A stretch of DNA of 34,642 nt, taken from an uncultured Pyrinomonadaceae bacterium (GTDB lineage: Bacteria; Acidobacteriota; Blastocatellia; Pyrinomonadales; Pyrinomonadaceae). This document shows positions 8,451 to 16,939 of the stretch, piece by piece; the first letter of the stretch is position 1, and each line of letters starts with the position of its first letter. The notes beneath the pieces were generated by a model. The model saw only the letters and a list, made by a program, of their open reading frames with translations. It searched no databases and was not told where the DNA came from. The DNA is taken from the NCBI GenBank assembly GCA_902805935.1, contig CADCUR010000125.1, positions 1-34,642 on the forward strand, read 5' to 3'. A program made the position numbers and the translations under genes.

Positions 8451-8831
8451 CTTCCGCCTATTTCCTTGCTCGACGCGCCGTTAACTTTAAATCGCTCGTC
8501 CGCGTTTTCCGCGAACTGTTATATTAGACACCGCTTTTCCGAAATTGTTCCCGGAGTTCCTTAAAAAAATTTATGACGCGGGAAAGTGACACGGAGATGC
8601 GACACCGAAATTTGTTTTTTGTTGTGAAAGTTTTGATTTCGCGCGTTTTACTTTCTTCATTCTCCGTGTCGCCGCGTCTCCGCGTCTCCGTGTCCTTGCC
8701 CTCGCCCGCATTTTGCGGTAAGTTTACAGTTTCATAAAATTTCTCAAATATTTCGTAAATTTTCCCAAATTACGATAAACTTATCAACGATTATACAACG
8801 AGACGGCAATTATAAATTGCAAACTTTTACA
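8451..8831. other. Intergenic region with imperfect inverted repeat
   Basis: No gene is seen between the divergent sigma factor and TPR genes. It contains a motif related to CACGGAGA/CGCGTCTCCG in both orientations: near 8588-8606 (GACACGGAGATGCGACACC) and, inverted and repeated, near 8663-8695 (CTCCGTGTCGCCGCGTCTCC followed by a second CGCGTCTCCGTGTCC). A short inverted repeat GCAATT-ATA-AATTGC lies at 8806-8820, just before the start of the next gene. Confidence 0.5.
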
Positions 8832-9686
8832 ATGGCTAGAAAAAAAAGACAAGTTCCCGAACAATTCAAAGCGCCCGTGCAGACGGCGGATAAACCCAGA
8901 ACCGTTTATCAGGACGAATTCCAGAGTGGCGTCAACCGACGGGTCGAAGATTTCGGCAGAAAATTTGAAGGCAAAGGCAGAAACGTTCTTTACGGTTTGG
9001 CGGCGCTCGCCGTTCTTGCCGTTTTAATCGGAATCTTTTTCGCATGGAATCGCCGCTCGGAAGCGGCGGCGCAAGCGGCGCTCGGCAAAGCGATTGAAAC
9101 CGCGCAGGCGCAAGTTTCCGAATCGCCCGCGCCTGCCGGTTCGACCCAGAAAGTTTTCAAAACCGAACGCGACCGCGCCGAAGCCGCAATCCCTGAGTTT
9201 CAAGCGGTCGTTGATAAATTCGGCGGCGCCGTCGAAGAAAAGGCGAAATACTTTATCGCCGTCAACCGCCTGAAAATAGACCGTGCGGCGGGCGTCTCGG
9301 AACTCGAAGCGTTAGCTAAATCCGGCGGCGAAGTCGGCACGCTTTCCAAATTTGCGCTGGCGCAGACTAAAACCGACGACGGAAAATTAGATGAAGCCGC
9401 CGCGTTTTACGAAGAACTTCGGAATCTTTCCAATCCGATTCTCGCCAAAGACACCATCAATTTCGAGCTGGCAAACATTTATCAGAAACAAGGCAAAACC
9501 GCAGAAGCCGCCGACATTTATTACAACATCGCCAAGACCGCCAGCGAAGCGAAAGGCTTGGACGACAAACCCGTCCCGATGTCGCAGACCGCCCGCGAAG
9601 CAAAAGATAAACTCGAAGAAATCAATCCCGAAAGAGCCAAGGAAATCATCGAACCCGCGCCCGAATCGCCGTTCGGAATGCAATGA
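8832..9686 (+). CDS. YfgM-like single-pass membrane TPR protein
   Basis: The ATG at 8832 (MARKKRQVPEQ) is preferred over an in-frame TTG at 8817; no clear Shine-Dalgarno supports either. The product is about 284 residues. A basic cytosolic N-terminus is followed by one membrane helix (GLAALAVLAVLIGIFFAW, about residues 53-70) and a periplasmic TPR-like helical domain. The helix-then-TPR arrangement and the AAIPEFQAVVDKF...AEEKAKYF-like pattern resemble the YfgM/TPR_21 family, which assists outer-membrane or secreted protein folding near the Sec translocon. A BamB-like neighbour, common elsewhere, is absent. The TPR-type architecture is well supported; the specific YfgM role is inferred. Confidence 0.8.
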   Translation: MARKKRQVPEQFKAPVQTADKPRTVYQDEFQSGVNRRVEDFGRKFEGKGRNVLYGLAALAVLAVLIGIFFAWNRRSEAAAQAALGKAIETAQAQVSESPAPAGSTQKVFKTERDRAEAAIPEFQAVVDKFGGAVEEKAKYFIAVNRLKIDRAAGVSELEALAKSGGEVGTLSKFALAQTKTDDGKLDEAAAFYEELRNLSNPILAKDTINFELANIYQKQGKTAEAADIYYNIAKTASEAKGLDDKPVPMSQTAREAKDKLEEINPERAKEIIEPAPESPFGMQ

Positions 9687-9742
9687 TTTTTCGGGCAAGA
9701 TTTCATCTGAAAAGTTGATTCGCTTGGCGATAAAACTCGTCA

Positions 9743-9784
9743 CCCGCATAAAATTTTCCGCTTGAATGGAAAATTTTATGCGGG
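9743..9784. terminator. Perfect 17-bp inverted repeat, likely terminator or mRNA end
   Basis: CCCGCATAAAATTTTCC (9743-9759) pairs exactly with GGAAAATTTTATGCGGG (9768-9784) around an 8-nt loop. It lies 57 bp after the TPR gene stop. No T-tract follows the stem, so it may act as a 3'-end stabilising hairpin rather than a classical terminator. Confidence 0.55.
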
Positions 9785-9874
9785 CGAAAAAGCGTCATCC
9801 GACCGTTTATAGTTTTTAGAAAACCTTGCCGAATCGAACTTTCTAATATACAAATAAGAACAGGAAGATTTTCG

Positions 9875-11302
9875 ATGGGCAACTATACACCGGCAGAAAC
9901 GGCGGACACAACGACCGAAAAAATTGCCGCCTCAACTTTTGCGGATGATTTTATCAGCATTCGGGTTTCGCCGAACAGTTATTTCATCGCTCTTTTTCTA
10001 ACGACCTTTCTGTCGGTTTTTCTGATATATCTCGAACAAGATTTTTTCGCCGTTTGGCTGCTCGCGGCGAGTTGGCTGACACTGCCGCTGCTGGCTTATA
10101 CCGACCGCATTACTTTTGACGGCAAGCGGCTCGCGCGCACCGGATTTTTGTCGCGCTTCTGGGCGTGGCTGAATTCGACGAAATACCGTCTGAAAATCGG
10201 CGACATCGAACAAGTCGAGTCGCAGGCGCTTCGCGCCCTCAAACGCGGCGGCAATGTTTTCTATCGCTATCGAACGACCGTGCAGGGCAAAAACCGGCGC
10301 TTCGCTTTCGCTTCGGGCGGCGAAGATTACCGGCAGATGATTCGCAAGGTTCTTCCGCTGCTGCCCGCAAACATCCTCGACAATCGTTCAATCGAACTGC
10401 GCGATTACCTCGCCGAACCGAAAGAAGTTTTGATGAAAGCCGAGTTTGCCCGCATACCTTCGGCGGACGTTTTGGAAAGTTCTTTAACCGAATTTCAAAA
10501 TCCCGGCAGAAATACGCGCGCTAAAACCGGCGACCGGAAATCCGGCGTCGAAGAATCGGAACGTGCCGATTCTCTGCGGCGACTCGCCAACGAACTGCGA
10601 ATTTCTGGCTATTTGCTGCAATCGCTCGAAGCGTTTCGCCGCGCGCTGCTTATCAATCCGAAAGACGCCTGGCTGATTTTCGATTTCGCTCGCTGTCTGC
10701 ATTCGTTCGCCGGTTCCGAGAAAAACGAAAAGCTGCGAAGAAAATCAATCGCCGCCCTGCGTCTGGCTGAGAGACGTGCGGGTGCAACCGACGGCGAATT
10801 GCTGGCGCGTCTCGGCGAGAGTTATTTTCAATACGGCGATTGGCGGCGCGCGGCGGGCGTTTTCAAAAAAGCGGCTGAAACCATCGAAACGAATTTTCGC
10901 GCCGCTCGCGGTTTGGCGGAAATCGCCTTGCGCGAAGGCAAAATCGCGCACGTCATACACCATTTCGCTGCCGCCAACCGTTTGGCGAACGCTCCAGCGC
11001 TGCGTCGTTGGACGCAAAACGAAACTGATTATTTTTCCCGCCTCAATCAAGATGACGATTATATGGAAATGGAAATCAGCCGCGTCAATCTGTTGGAGAG
11101 TTTCGAGAATGCCAAAAAGACTTGTCTGAAAATCGCGTTCGCGGGTTTTCCGGCGATTATTTTCGGCTTAATTTTCGACGACTTAATCGCCAACATCGGT
11201 TGGGCGGTTTCGTGCGTCGCGCTGCTGGTTTGGGTCGGATTGATGTTCAGCCAAAGCGTTCTTTCCTCGCGCGTGCCGATGGATTTCGACGAGGAAGATT
11301 AA
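9875..11302 (+). CDS. Membrane protein with PH-like region and TPR repeats
   Basis: This 475-residue protein has two membrane helices near the N-terminus (about 36-54 and 57-75). A beta-rich segment of about 100 residues follows (DRITFDGKRLARTGFLSRF...YRLKIGDIEQVE...), resembling bacterial PH (bPH) domains. A TPR-like helical region covers about 225-375, and two further hydrophobic helices lie near the C-terminus (about 412-430 and 435-453). The soluble parts are probably cytosolic. I do not recognise the full-length family; the PH-like assignment is tentative and based on the pattern of alternating strands after two helices. It lies between a TPR membrane protein and DedA on the same strand. 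Confidence 0.72.
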   Translation: MGNYTPAETADTTTEKIAASTFADDFISIRVSPNSYFIALFLTTFLSVFLIYLEQDFFAVWLLAASWLTLPLLAYTDRITFDGKRLARTGFLSRFWAWLNSTKYRLKIGDIEQVESQALRALKRGGNVFYRYRTTVQGKNRRFAFASGGEDYRQMIRKVLPLLPANILDNRSIELRDYLAEPKEVLMKAEFARIPSADVLESSLTEFQNPGRNTRAKTGDRKSGVEESERADSLRRLANELRISGYLLQSLEAFRRALLINPKDAWLIFDFARCLHSFAGSEKNEKLRRKSIAALRLAERRAGATDGELLARLGESYFQYGDWRRAAGVFKKAAETIETNFRAARGLAEIALREGKIAHVIHHFAAANRLANAPALRRWTQNETDYFSRLNQDDDYMEMEISRVNLLESFENAKKTCLKIAFAGFPAIIFGLIFDDLIANIGWAVSCVALLVWVGLMFSQSVLSSRVPMDFDEED

Positions 11303-11383
11303 ACTCAAGTTTCAGATGTTAATAATTTTTTGATACGATACTTTCGGCTTGATGCAATTTCTCCGCTCAAGCACTTTCAATTT

Positions 11384-12097
11384 ATGGAATCAATCACCGA
11401 TCTACTGCATTATCTTAACCCGAAAGTTTTGATTGACACTTTGCTCGATTGGCTCGGCGTTTACGTTTATTTCGGTTTGTTTTTTATCATCTTCGCCGAA
11501 ACTGGCTTGGCAATCGGTTTTTTTCTGCCCGGCGATTCTCTGCTCGTCGTCGCCGGACTTTTCGCGGCGGCGGGAAAACTGAATTTGTGGATTATGCTCG
11601 TTTCGCTTTTCGTCGCGGCGGTCGTCGGCGACGCGGTCGGTTATTATTCGGGCAGAAAAATGGGCAAAGCGATTTTCAGCCGTCCGAAATCGAGATTGTT
11701 CAACCCGAACCATCTCGAAAAGGCGCACGCTTTCTACGAAAAATACGGCGGCAAAACCATTATCATCGCCCGCTTCGTCCCCATCGTCCGCACGTTTGCG
11801 CCGATTGTCGCTGGCGCGGCGGAGATGTCTTATAAAAAATTTCTCGCCTACAACATCTTCGGTGGTCTTTTCTGGGTGACGAGTATGCTTTTCGCCGGTT
11901 ATTTTCTCGGCGGATTAGTCGAAAAAGCCGTGCAAAATCTGTTCGGCATAGAAGGCTTCAAGCTCGAAGACCACATTGATAAAGTCGTTATCGTCATCGT
12001 TTTCCTTTCGATTTTGCCGATGATTTTTGAATATTTAAAATCCCGCCGCGAGCGGAAATTGACGGACGCGAATCTGGTCAGCGAATCGGAAATGTAA
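11384..12097 (+). CDS. DedA family (VTT domain) membrane protein
   Basis: The ATG at 11384 gives a 237-residue protein; the frame can be extended to a TTG at 11330, but the ATG matches the usual DedA start and length. Family marks are visible: FAETGLAIGFFLPGDSLL in the first re-entrant/helical segment, GYYSGRKMG, and the signature EKYGGKTIIIARFVPIVR followed by FAPIVAGAAEMSYKKFL. There are about five hydrophobic segments. DedA/VTT proteins are integral inner-membrane proteins linked to lipid carrier (undecaprenyl-phosphate or phospholipid) translocation and to membrane homeostasis. Followed directly by tRNA-Pro(CGG). Confidence 0.95.
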   Translation: MESITDLLHYLNPKVLIDTLLDWLGVYVYFGLFFIIFAETGLAIGFFLPGDSLLVVAGLFAAAGKLNLWIMLVSLFVAAVVGDAVGYYSGRKMGKAIFSRPKSRLFNPNHLEKAHAFYEKYGGKTIIIARFVPIVRTFAPIVAGAAEMSYKKFLAYNIFGGLFWVTSMLFAGYFLGGLVEKAVQNLFGIEGFKLEDHIDKVVIVIVFLSILPMIFEYLKSRRERKLTDANLVSESEM

Positions 12098-12150
12098 AAG
12101 TCGGTTGACTTAGCGCGACGGGTAACATAAACTTTGAAAGTCGAATATGA

Positions 12151-12227
12151 CGGGGCGTGGCTCAGCCTGGTAGAGCGCACGGTTCGGGACCGTGAGGTCG
12201 GATGTTCAAATCATCTCGCCCCGACCA
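12151..12227 (+). tRNA. tRNA-Pro(CGG), CCA encoded
   Basis: A complete cloverleaf can be drawn: acceptor CGGGGCG (12151-12157) with CGCCCCG (12217-12223), anticodon stem CACGG/CCGTG, anticodon loop TTCGGGA with anticodon CGG, T-loop TTCAAAT. The discriminator A and CCA are encoded (12224-12227). Confidence 0.96.
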
Positions 12228-12243
12228 ATCTATAAGCAAGAAA

Positions 12244-12276
12244 AGACTCGCGGATTTTACCTGCGAGTTTTTTTTT
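12244..12276 (+). terminator. Rho-independent terminator after tRNA-Pro(CGG)
   Basis: ACTCGC (12246-12251) pairs with GCGAGT (12263-12268), immediately followed by a run of eight T. It sits about 20 bp after the tRNA. Confidence 0.88.
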
Positions 12277-12337
12277 GCGCTTCAAAGCAGTTGCCGAGCA
12301 TCGTTTGTTTTCGCTAAAATTCGGCGCTCCGTCTTTA

Positions 12338-13039
12338 TTACAGCAAAATCAATCCGCGCCGCAGCGCGATGGTGACGGCTTCGGTGCGCGTGCCTGCTCC
12401 GAGTTTGCCGAAAATCGAGGCGACGTGAAATTTAACTGTATGTTCCGAGATGTTCAAACGACGGGCAATCGCTTTGTTGCTTTCGCCTTCGACGAGCAGT
12501 TCCAGAACTTCGCGCTCGCGCCCGGTCAGACTTTCAAACAGTCCGGTCGGCAACGCCGCTTCCGCGCCGGTCGAAAAATCTCCGGCGGAAGACGACGAAA
12601 GAAGCGTTTCCAAAATCGGCGATGGCGCGACGACTAAATCATTGGCGGCGGCGTTGACTCCCGCGACGATTTCTTCGGCGGCAGCGTCGTTCGGCAGAAT
12701 TCCGCGCGCGCCGCTTTGCAGCAGTTCAATCGCCTGCCGCGAGTTTTGAAATTCAGTTGAAAGAAGCGCGACGACAAACGGAGAACTCGAATCTTCATCC
12801 GCGCCGTTGTCGCCCAAAAATTCCGATAAATCGTCGAACTCTTTTTGCCGCTCGACGTTTACCAGAAGAATGTCAACCGCTCGACCGGCTGAGAAATTCA
12901 GCGGCGCGTGGGGAATTTCCGCCGCGCCGCCCGCCACAATCAATTTTTCGCCCGCTTGCAGAACCGCCTCCAAACCGGCGCGCGCGATAGGCGAAGCGGC
13001 GACAATGTAAATCGTGATGGTGTCTTTTTCGCCGTTCAT
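12338..13039 (-). CDS. LuxR/NarL-type regulator with degenerate receiver domain
   Basis: This is a 233-residue protein. The C-terminal helix-turn-helix is canonical (SLTGREREVLELLVEG, then NKAIARRLNISEHTVKFHV, about 169-230). The N-terminal half has the length and strand/helix rhythm of a receiver domain, but the phospho-acceptor is missing: the DxxxxD position reads DILLVN, so Asp is replaced by N61. The acidic pair after the first strand reads VAAS, and the conserved Lys of the KP/KD region reads PND. It is therefore probably not switched by phosphorylation. Its start lies 5 bp after the stop of the upstream protease gene, so the two are translationally coupled. Confidence 0.92.
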   Translation of the reverse strand: MNGEKDTITIYIVAASPIARAGLEAVLQAGEKLIVAGGAAEIPHAPLNFSAGRAVDILLVNVERQKEFDDLSEFLGDNGADEDSSSPFVVALLSTEFQNSRQAIELLQSGARGILPNDAAAEEIVAGVNAAANDLVVAPSPILETLLSSSSAGDFSTGAEAALPTGLFESLTGREREVLELLVEGESNKAIARRLNISEHTVKFHVASIFGKLGAGTRTEAVTIALRRGLILL

Positions 13040-13044
13040 CGGTT

Positions 13045-14043
13045 TCAGCAGCCGCGCCGTCTCCAGCCTCTGGCGCGAGCGCGCCCGGCATTTTCCCGCG
13101 TCGGACGTTCGCCTAAAACGATTTCGATTTCCTTAATTTCGCCGCCGCGCAAAAGTTTCGCCCGAACCGTGTTTCCGGCTTCTTTGCCCCACAGCGCGGC
13201 TTGCACGTCTGCCGGGTCGAGCGTCGTTTTGTCGTCAATCGCCAGCAAAACGTCGCCGATTAAAACCCCGGCTTGTTCCGCCGCGCCGCCCGCCTCGACC
13301 GTGAGCAGCATTAATCCGCCGGGCTGCTCTAAATTTAACCGCTCGCGCAAAGTTTCGGGCAGCGGAACAGTTTGCGTGCCGATGCCGAGATACGGTTTAG
13401 AGATCACGCCTTTGGTCAACAAAACGTCAACGACGCGCGCGACCGTTTCCGAGGGAATCGTCAAAGCTAAACCGCGCCCGAAGGCGGAAGTGTTGACGCC
13501 CAAAATTTGTCCGTCCGCGTTGATCAGCGCGCCGCCGGAAAATCCGAGACGAATTGCCAAATCAAGCGCGATAAGTCGCTCGATTTCGTCGCCGCGCCAG
13601 GTGCGCCACGCGCCGCCCGCGTGGTTGACTATTCCGAAACTCGCCGTCAAAGCATTCGCTTCCGCGCTCGTTCGTCCGACTGCCAAGACGATGTTGCCGA
13701 CTTTAACTTCCGACGTTCCGACAAACTCCGCCGGTTTTACGGATGTGGCAATCGTCTCGTCGGTGATCTTCAAAACCGCGAGGTCGCATCCCGCGTCTCG
13801 TCCGACGAGCGTTGCCGCGGCGGTTCGCCCGTCGGGAAGCGCGACAGTGATATTTTCGTCGCGCCGAATCGTGTGATTGGTCGAAACGATCACGCCGCCC
13901 GCCCGCCAAACGACGCCGCTCGTCGCCGCGCGCGGGCGCGCGTCAATCGCCACGACTGACGACGCGGCTTTTTCTACCGCCTTCGAGATTTGCGCGGAAA
14001 ATGCGGACAATTCGTTTCCGCCCTCAGTATTGTTTGTTTCCAT
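13045..14043 (-). CDS. HtrA-like (S1C) serine protease with PDZ domain, no signal peptide
   Basis: The 332-residue protein contains a trypsin-like domain with an intact triad: H57 in VSTNHTI, D87 in GCDLAVLKI and S169 in LGFSGGALI. One PDZ domain follows (about 220-315; PYLGIGTQTV...GLMLLTVEAGGAAEQAGVLIGDVLLAID). The N-terminus (METNNTEGGNELSAF) is polar with neither a signal peptide nor a membrane anchor, so the protein is predicted to be cytosolic, unlike DegP/DegS. GGAGT lies upstream of the ATG. It is immediately upstream of, and presumably co-translated with, the regulator at 12338-13039, suggesting that the protease may act on or with that regulator (inference). Confidence 0.9.
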   Translation of the reverse strand: METNNTEGGNELSAFSAQISKAVEKAASSVVAIDARPRAATSGVVWRAGGVIVSTNHTIRRDENITVALPDGRTAAATLVGRDAGCDLAVLKITDETIATSVKPAEFVGTSEVKVGNIVLAVGRTSAEANALTASFGIVNHAGGAWRTWRGDEIERLIALDLAIRLGFSGGALINADGQILGVNTSAFGRGLALTIPSETVARVVDVLLTKGVISKPYLGIGTQTVPLPETLRERLNLEQPGGLMLLTVEAGGAAEQAGVLIGDVLLAIDDKTTLDPADVQAALWGKEAGNTVRAKLLRGGEIKEIEIVLGERPTRENAGRARARGWRRRGC

Positions 14044-14575
14044 TTTTTTATGACTCCTATTTTAATCGAAAGAAAATAAATTTTCTCTTCGTTTTGATTC
14101 GAGTATGACGAAAATGAATTCTTCGCGCATCAACCGTTCGGTTAGGAATGAAGGCAGTAAATTCGACTAGGTTGGGGCGGTCAAGTTTAATACTAAGTAT
14201 CCGTCCGCGCTCTTTTCAAATTCATTTTTTAATTTGATTTTATTGCCGAACGGCATCGGAAACAGGTGCGCAAGTTCCCGTGCTAAGAATGATTTATAAA
14301 GAAATAAATTTGTTTGGTTTTGAATTTCAAATCTGAAATTAATCAAAATAAGAAAGGCTTTTCGCAGGTAAAGCGAAAAGCCTTTCTTATTTTCCAAACA
14401 ATCGTGAGGCAGTAACGGTAACAAGCTGAACGAAAAAGGCTGTTCATTATTCGCTATTAACTGTTCGCTATTTTTGATCGGATAACAGTGAATAGTGAAC
14501 AACGAACGGCGAAGAGCGGCGTCTTCGCAAAACTCTCCTTTGTTTGCGATAACGTCTATTATCGTTTTTAACTTT
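14044..14575. other. 532-bp intergenic region between kinase and protease genes
   Basis: No supported gene is present; a 111-codon reverse frame at 14167-14502 runs through the terminator and lacks protein-like features. The region holds the terminator at 14345-14393 and, at about 14440-14510, diverged direct and inverted copies of a GAATAGTGAAC-like unit (TTCATTATTCGCTATTA, TGTTCGCTATT, AACAGTGAATAGTGAAC). Confidence 0.55.
14345..14393. terminator. Strong bidirectional rho-independent terminator
   Basis: A perfect 21-bp inverted repeat (14345-14365 with 14373-14393, loop AGGTAAA) has core GAAAGGCTTTTCGC and A/T-rich outer ends. It lies downstream of the kinase gene on the minus strand and probably ends the signalling-island transcript. 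Confidence 0.85.
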
Positions 14576-15898
14576 TTATAATCTAATTTCGCCTCCCGCT
14601 TTGCCGAATTGGATGCGCGTGCCGACGGCTAAAGTGACGCTACGCTGCGGTTCAACCTCTTTAACGCTGCCGTCCGCCGCCGTGATAAACCATTTTTGAT
14701 CCGAGAGATTTTTTAATCCCCAAACCGACGGATTCGTCGGATGTGCGGCGACGGCGGCGACCGGCGCGGAAAAATCATACAACCGCCCGTCGTCAACGTG
14801 ATGCGGAAAAAGCTGCGTGTCGTGGTTCAGCATTACGACCGACTTACCAATGCGAATGCGCGGCGGCAAGCGCAGTTGCGCGGCGCACGCCCAGCAAAGT
14901 CCGGCGTTTCCGCCGCTGGCTTTAACAGCAATCGAATCATAGAAATTTTCGAGCGAGCAGTGCGGACAGTAAAAAATCGCGTCTCGCAGCCGAACCATTT
15001 CGCCGCGCCACTCGCTTTCACGCACCCGACCGTTTTTCGGGTCTTTTATTCCAATCGTAAAAGCGTGAATGAAAATATCGCGCAAAAATTGCGGGTAAAT
15101 GCGCCAGAAGGCGAGCGCGTTGTCGTGAATGCCGGGAACCGGACGGTTTGAATCGTCGTTCGGGTCGAAAATGAAAATCGGTTCTTTGCCGTAAAGTTTC
15201 GTCATCGCCGGTAAATCAAGAGCTTTTATTTCAGCTTCCTTTTTACCCTCGAGCGGATGCGCGACCATCAGCATATAGAAAATTAAAACCGAGAGCGAAA
15301 ACAAATCGGTTTGCGTGCTGGGCATCGCTTCGCCGCGCACGATTTCCGGCGCCATAAAACGCGGCGTTCCCAAAACACCGAGAACCGGCGCGCCGTCCAC
15401 TGAAACGTTGTCGTTGTCGGCGATCAGAATGTCGCCATTGTCCGGGTCAAAAAATGCGTTGCCGAACGAAATATCGCGGTAACACAAACCCTGCGAATGA
15501 AGCAGCAGATAATTGTGCGAAAGATTCAAACCGGCGGTCGCCAGTGCGCGAAAAGTCGGCTCGATGGTTCGCTTCATCAAATCAACGATATTCTTAAAAC
15601 GCTTTGGGCGCAGCGGCATCACGTAACCGAACCCCGGAACGCCCGCCGCCGTCGTAATCTCCATCGGATAAAGAAAATGCTCGCTCGGCGCGCCTTTTCT
15701 GATTAAAAGTTCCATCGAAGCGCGCTGTTCGGGCGTCGACATCTGCGGAAAAAACCATTTGACGGCGACCGCACTGCCGGCGAGTTCGGCTTTATAAACT
15801 TCGCCCTGCCCGCCCGCGCCGAGCAGAACTTCGATGGTGCAGGGCATTCCCGACGGCTCGCATTGAATCGTCTGTCCGGGTTTTAGAATGTCGTTCAT
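14576..15898 (-). CDS. YegI-like Ser/Thr kinase with zinc ribbon and FHA-like tail (TerY-P type)
   Basis: This is a 440-residue soluble protein. The kinase domain has a glycine loop GAGGQGEVYKAE (G27-G32), an ATP-binding Lys (K47), the catalytic loop CYRDISFGN (D142, N147; YRD instead of HRD), a metal-binding motif IADNDNV (D161-N162-D163; DND instead of DFG) and an APE motif at 193-195. YRD/DND variants of this sort occur in YegI-like kinases of TerY-P triads. A zinc ribbon follows (C331-x2-C334, C355-x2-C358). The C-terminal 75 residues, with GLKNLSDQKWFITAADGS, look like an FHA-type phosphopeptide-binding domain. Essential catalytic residues are kept, so activity is expected. The PP2C and VWA partners are encoded upstream on the same strand. 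Confidence 0.92.
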   Translation of the reverse strand: MNDILKPGQTIQCEPSGMPCTIEVLLGAGGQGEVYKAELAGSAVAVKWFFPQMSTPEQRASMELLIRKGAPSEHFLYPMEITTAAGVPGFGYVMPLRPKRFKNIVDLMKRTIEPTFRALATAGLNLSHNYLLLHSQGLCYRDISFGNAFFDPDNGDILIADNDNVSVDGAPVLGVLGTPRFMAPEIVRGEAMPSTQTDLFSLSVLIFYMLMVAHPLEGKKEAEIKALDLPAMTKLYGKEPIFIFDPNDDSNRPVPGIHDNALAFWRIYPQFLRDIFIHAFTIGIKDPKNGRVRESEWRGEMVRLRDAIFYCPHCSLENFYDSIAVKASGGNAGLCWACAAQLRLPPRIRIGKSVVMLNHDTQLFPHHVDDGRLYDFSAPVAAVAAHPTNPSVWGLKNLSDQKWFITAADGSVKEVEPQRSVTLAVGTRIQFGKAGGEIRL

Positions 15899-15952
15899 TT
15901 ATTGCTTCTCCGTTTCGGCAGTTTTCCTGTTCAACGCTCAATCTTCCTTCAA

Positions 15953-16825
15953 TTAAGCTAAATGCGAGCGCCAATCACAACTGTCATAAGCGGTTTGCGC
16001 GATTCGCAAATCTTCGTCGGTTTCAAAAAAATCAACCGCGCCGCTCGTGATTTCATAAAACGCGCCGACGACGTTGATTTTATTACTCGCTATAGCCTTT
16101 TGGATTGCGGGTTCTTTTTTGATGTTGGCGACTTGCTGACGCACGTTGGCGACGACGGCTTCGCGCAGCTTGGCTTTTTCGTCGCGGATTTTCGGGATTC
16201 TCGACACCGACGGCACGATTTGATTGAGAAGAGCCTGAATGCTGGGCGTTTCACGAGCGCGTTCTTCGGCGGGCAGCAGAGCAGCTTTGATCGCGCCGCA
16301 GCCTTCGTGTCCGAGTACGACGATGAGATGCGTCTTTAAATGATTGACTGCGTATTCGATGCTTCCTGTCGTTCCCATCTCGACGACGTTTCCGGCAACG
16401 CGCGTGATAAACAGGCTGCCCAAACTCTGGTCGAAAACGATTTCCGTAGGCACGCGGCTGTCCGAACACGCCAAAATTACGGCGAACGGCGTTTGCCCTA
16501 AAATCTGTGCGCGGCGTTCGGCGGCAGAGACTTCCGGACGCCGCGCCTGACCGCCGAAAAAGCGGGCGTTTCCGGTTTTCAATGCTCGCAAAGCTTCTTC
16601 CGGATTGTTGGCAATCGGGTCGCGCAGCTTTGAAATTTCTTCCATCGTGGCGCCGCGCTTGACGGCATCGGCGATTCGCTGGTCTTGCAAAACATCGGTC
16701 ACCGGCGCAGGCGTCGGTGTTGGCGTCGAGGTTTGTCCTTTTGCCGTTAAACCGCCGATTGCTAAACCGCCGAGAGCCAGAAAAGTTTTACATATATCTC
16801 TTCGGTTAATCTTATTTTCGCTCAT
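15953..16825 (-). CDS. Beta-class carbonic anhydrase, Tat-exported
   Basis: The 290-residue protein has the beta-carbonic anhydrase zinc and dyad residues: C120-S-D122-S-R124 (ACSDSRVPTEI) and H173-x2-C176 (VLGHEGCGAIKAAL). It should interconvert CO2 and bicarbonate. The N-terminus INRRDICKTFLALGGLAIGG is a twin-arginine signal peptide, followed by a Thr/Pro linker, so the enzyme is predicted to fold in the cytosol and act in the periplasm. GAGAGGG precedes the ATG. It sits inside the phospho-signalling island, 54 bp upstream of the YegI-like kinase and 114 bp after the beta-helix gene. Whether it belongs functionally to that system or is a passenger cannot be decided from sequence. Confidence 0.94.
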   Translation of the reverse strand: MSENKINRRDICKTFLALGGLAIGGLTAKGQTSTPTPTPAPVTDVLQDQRIADAVKRGATMEEISKLRDPIANNPEEALRALKTGNARFFGGQARRPEVSAAERRAQILGQTPFAVILACSDSRVPTEIVFDQSLGSLFITRVAGNVVEMGTTGSIEYAVNHLKTHLIVVLGHEGCGAIKAALLPAEERARETPSIQALLNQIVPSVSRIPKIRDEKAKLREAVVANVRQQVANIKKEPAIQKAIASNKINVVGAFYEITSGAVDFFETDEDLRIAQTAYDSCDWRSHLA

Positions 16826-16939
16826 TTGTTTTTTACCCTCTCTTTGTTTTTTCCTTAACGATTACGTCTTTTTCCACACTATGACAAACCGTCAAATTTA
16901 TATTCTACTAAATTAATTCCAATTTCTATTTCACCCGAC

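Noticed and set aside
12908-13876. Forward frame of 322 codons opposite the HtrA-like protease
   Set aside because: It overlaps two genuine minus-strand genes with intact motifs; the Ser/Pro/Arg-rich product has no recognisable fold.
14167-14502. Reverse-strand frame of 111 codons in the kinase-protease spacer
   Set aside because: It reads through a perfect terminator hairpin and repeat units, has no Shine-Dalgarno and no protein-like pattern.
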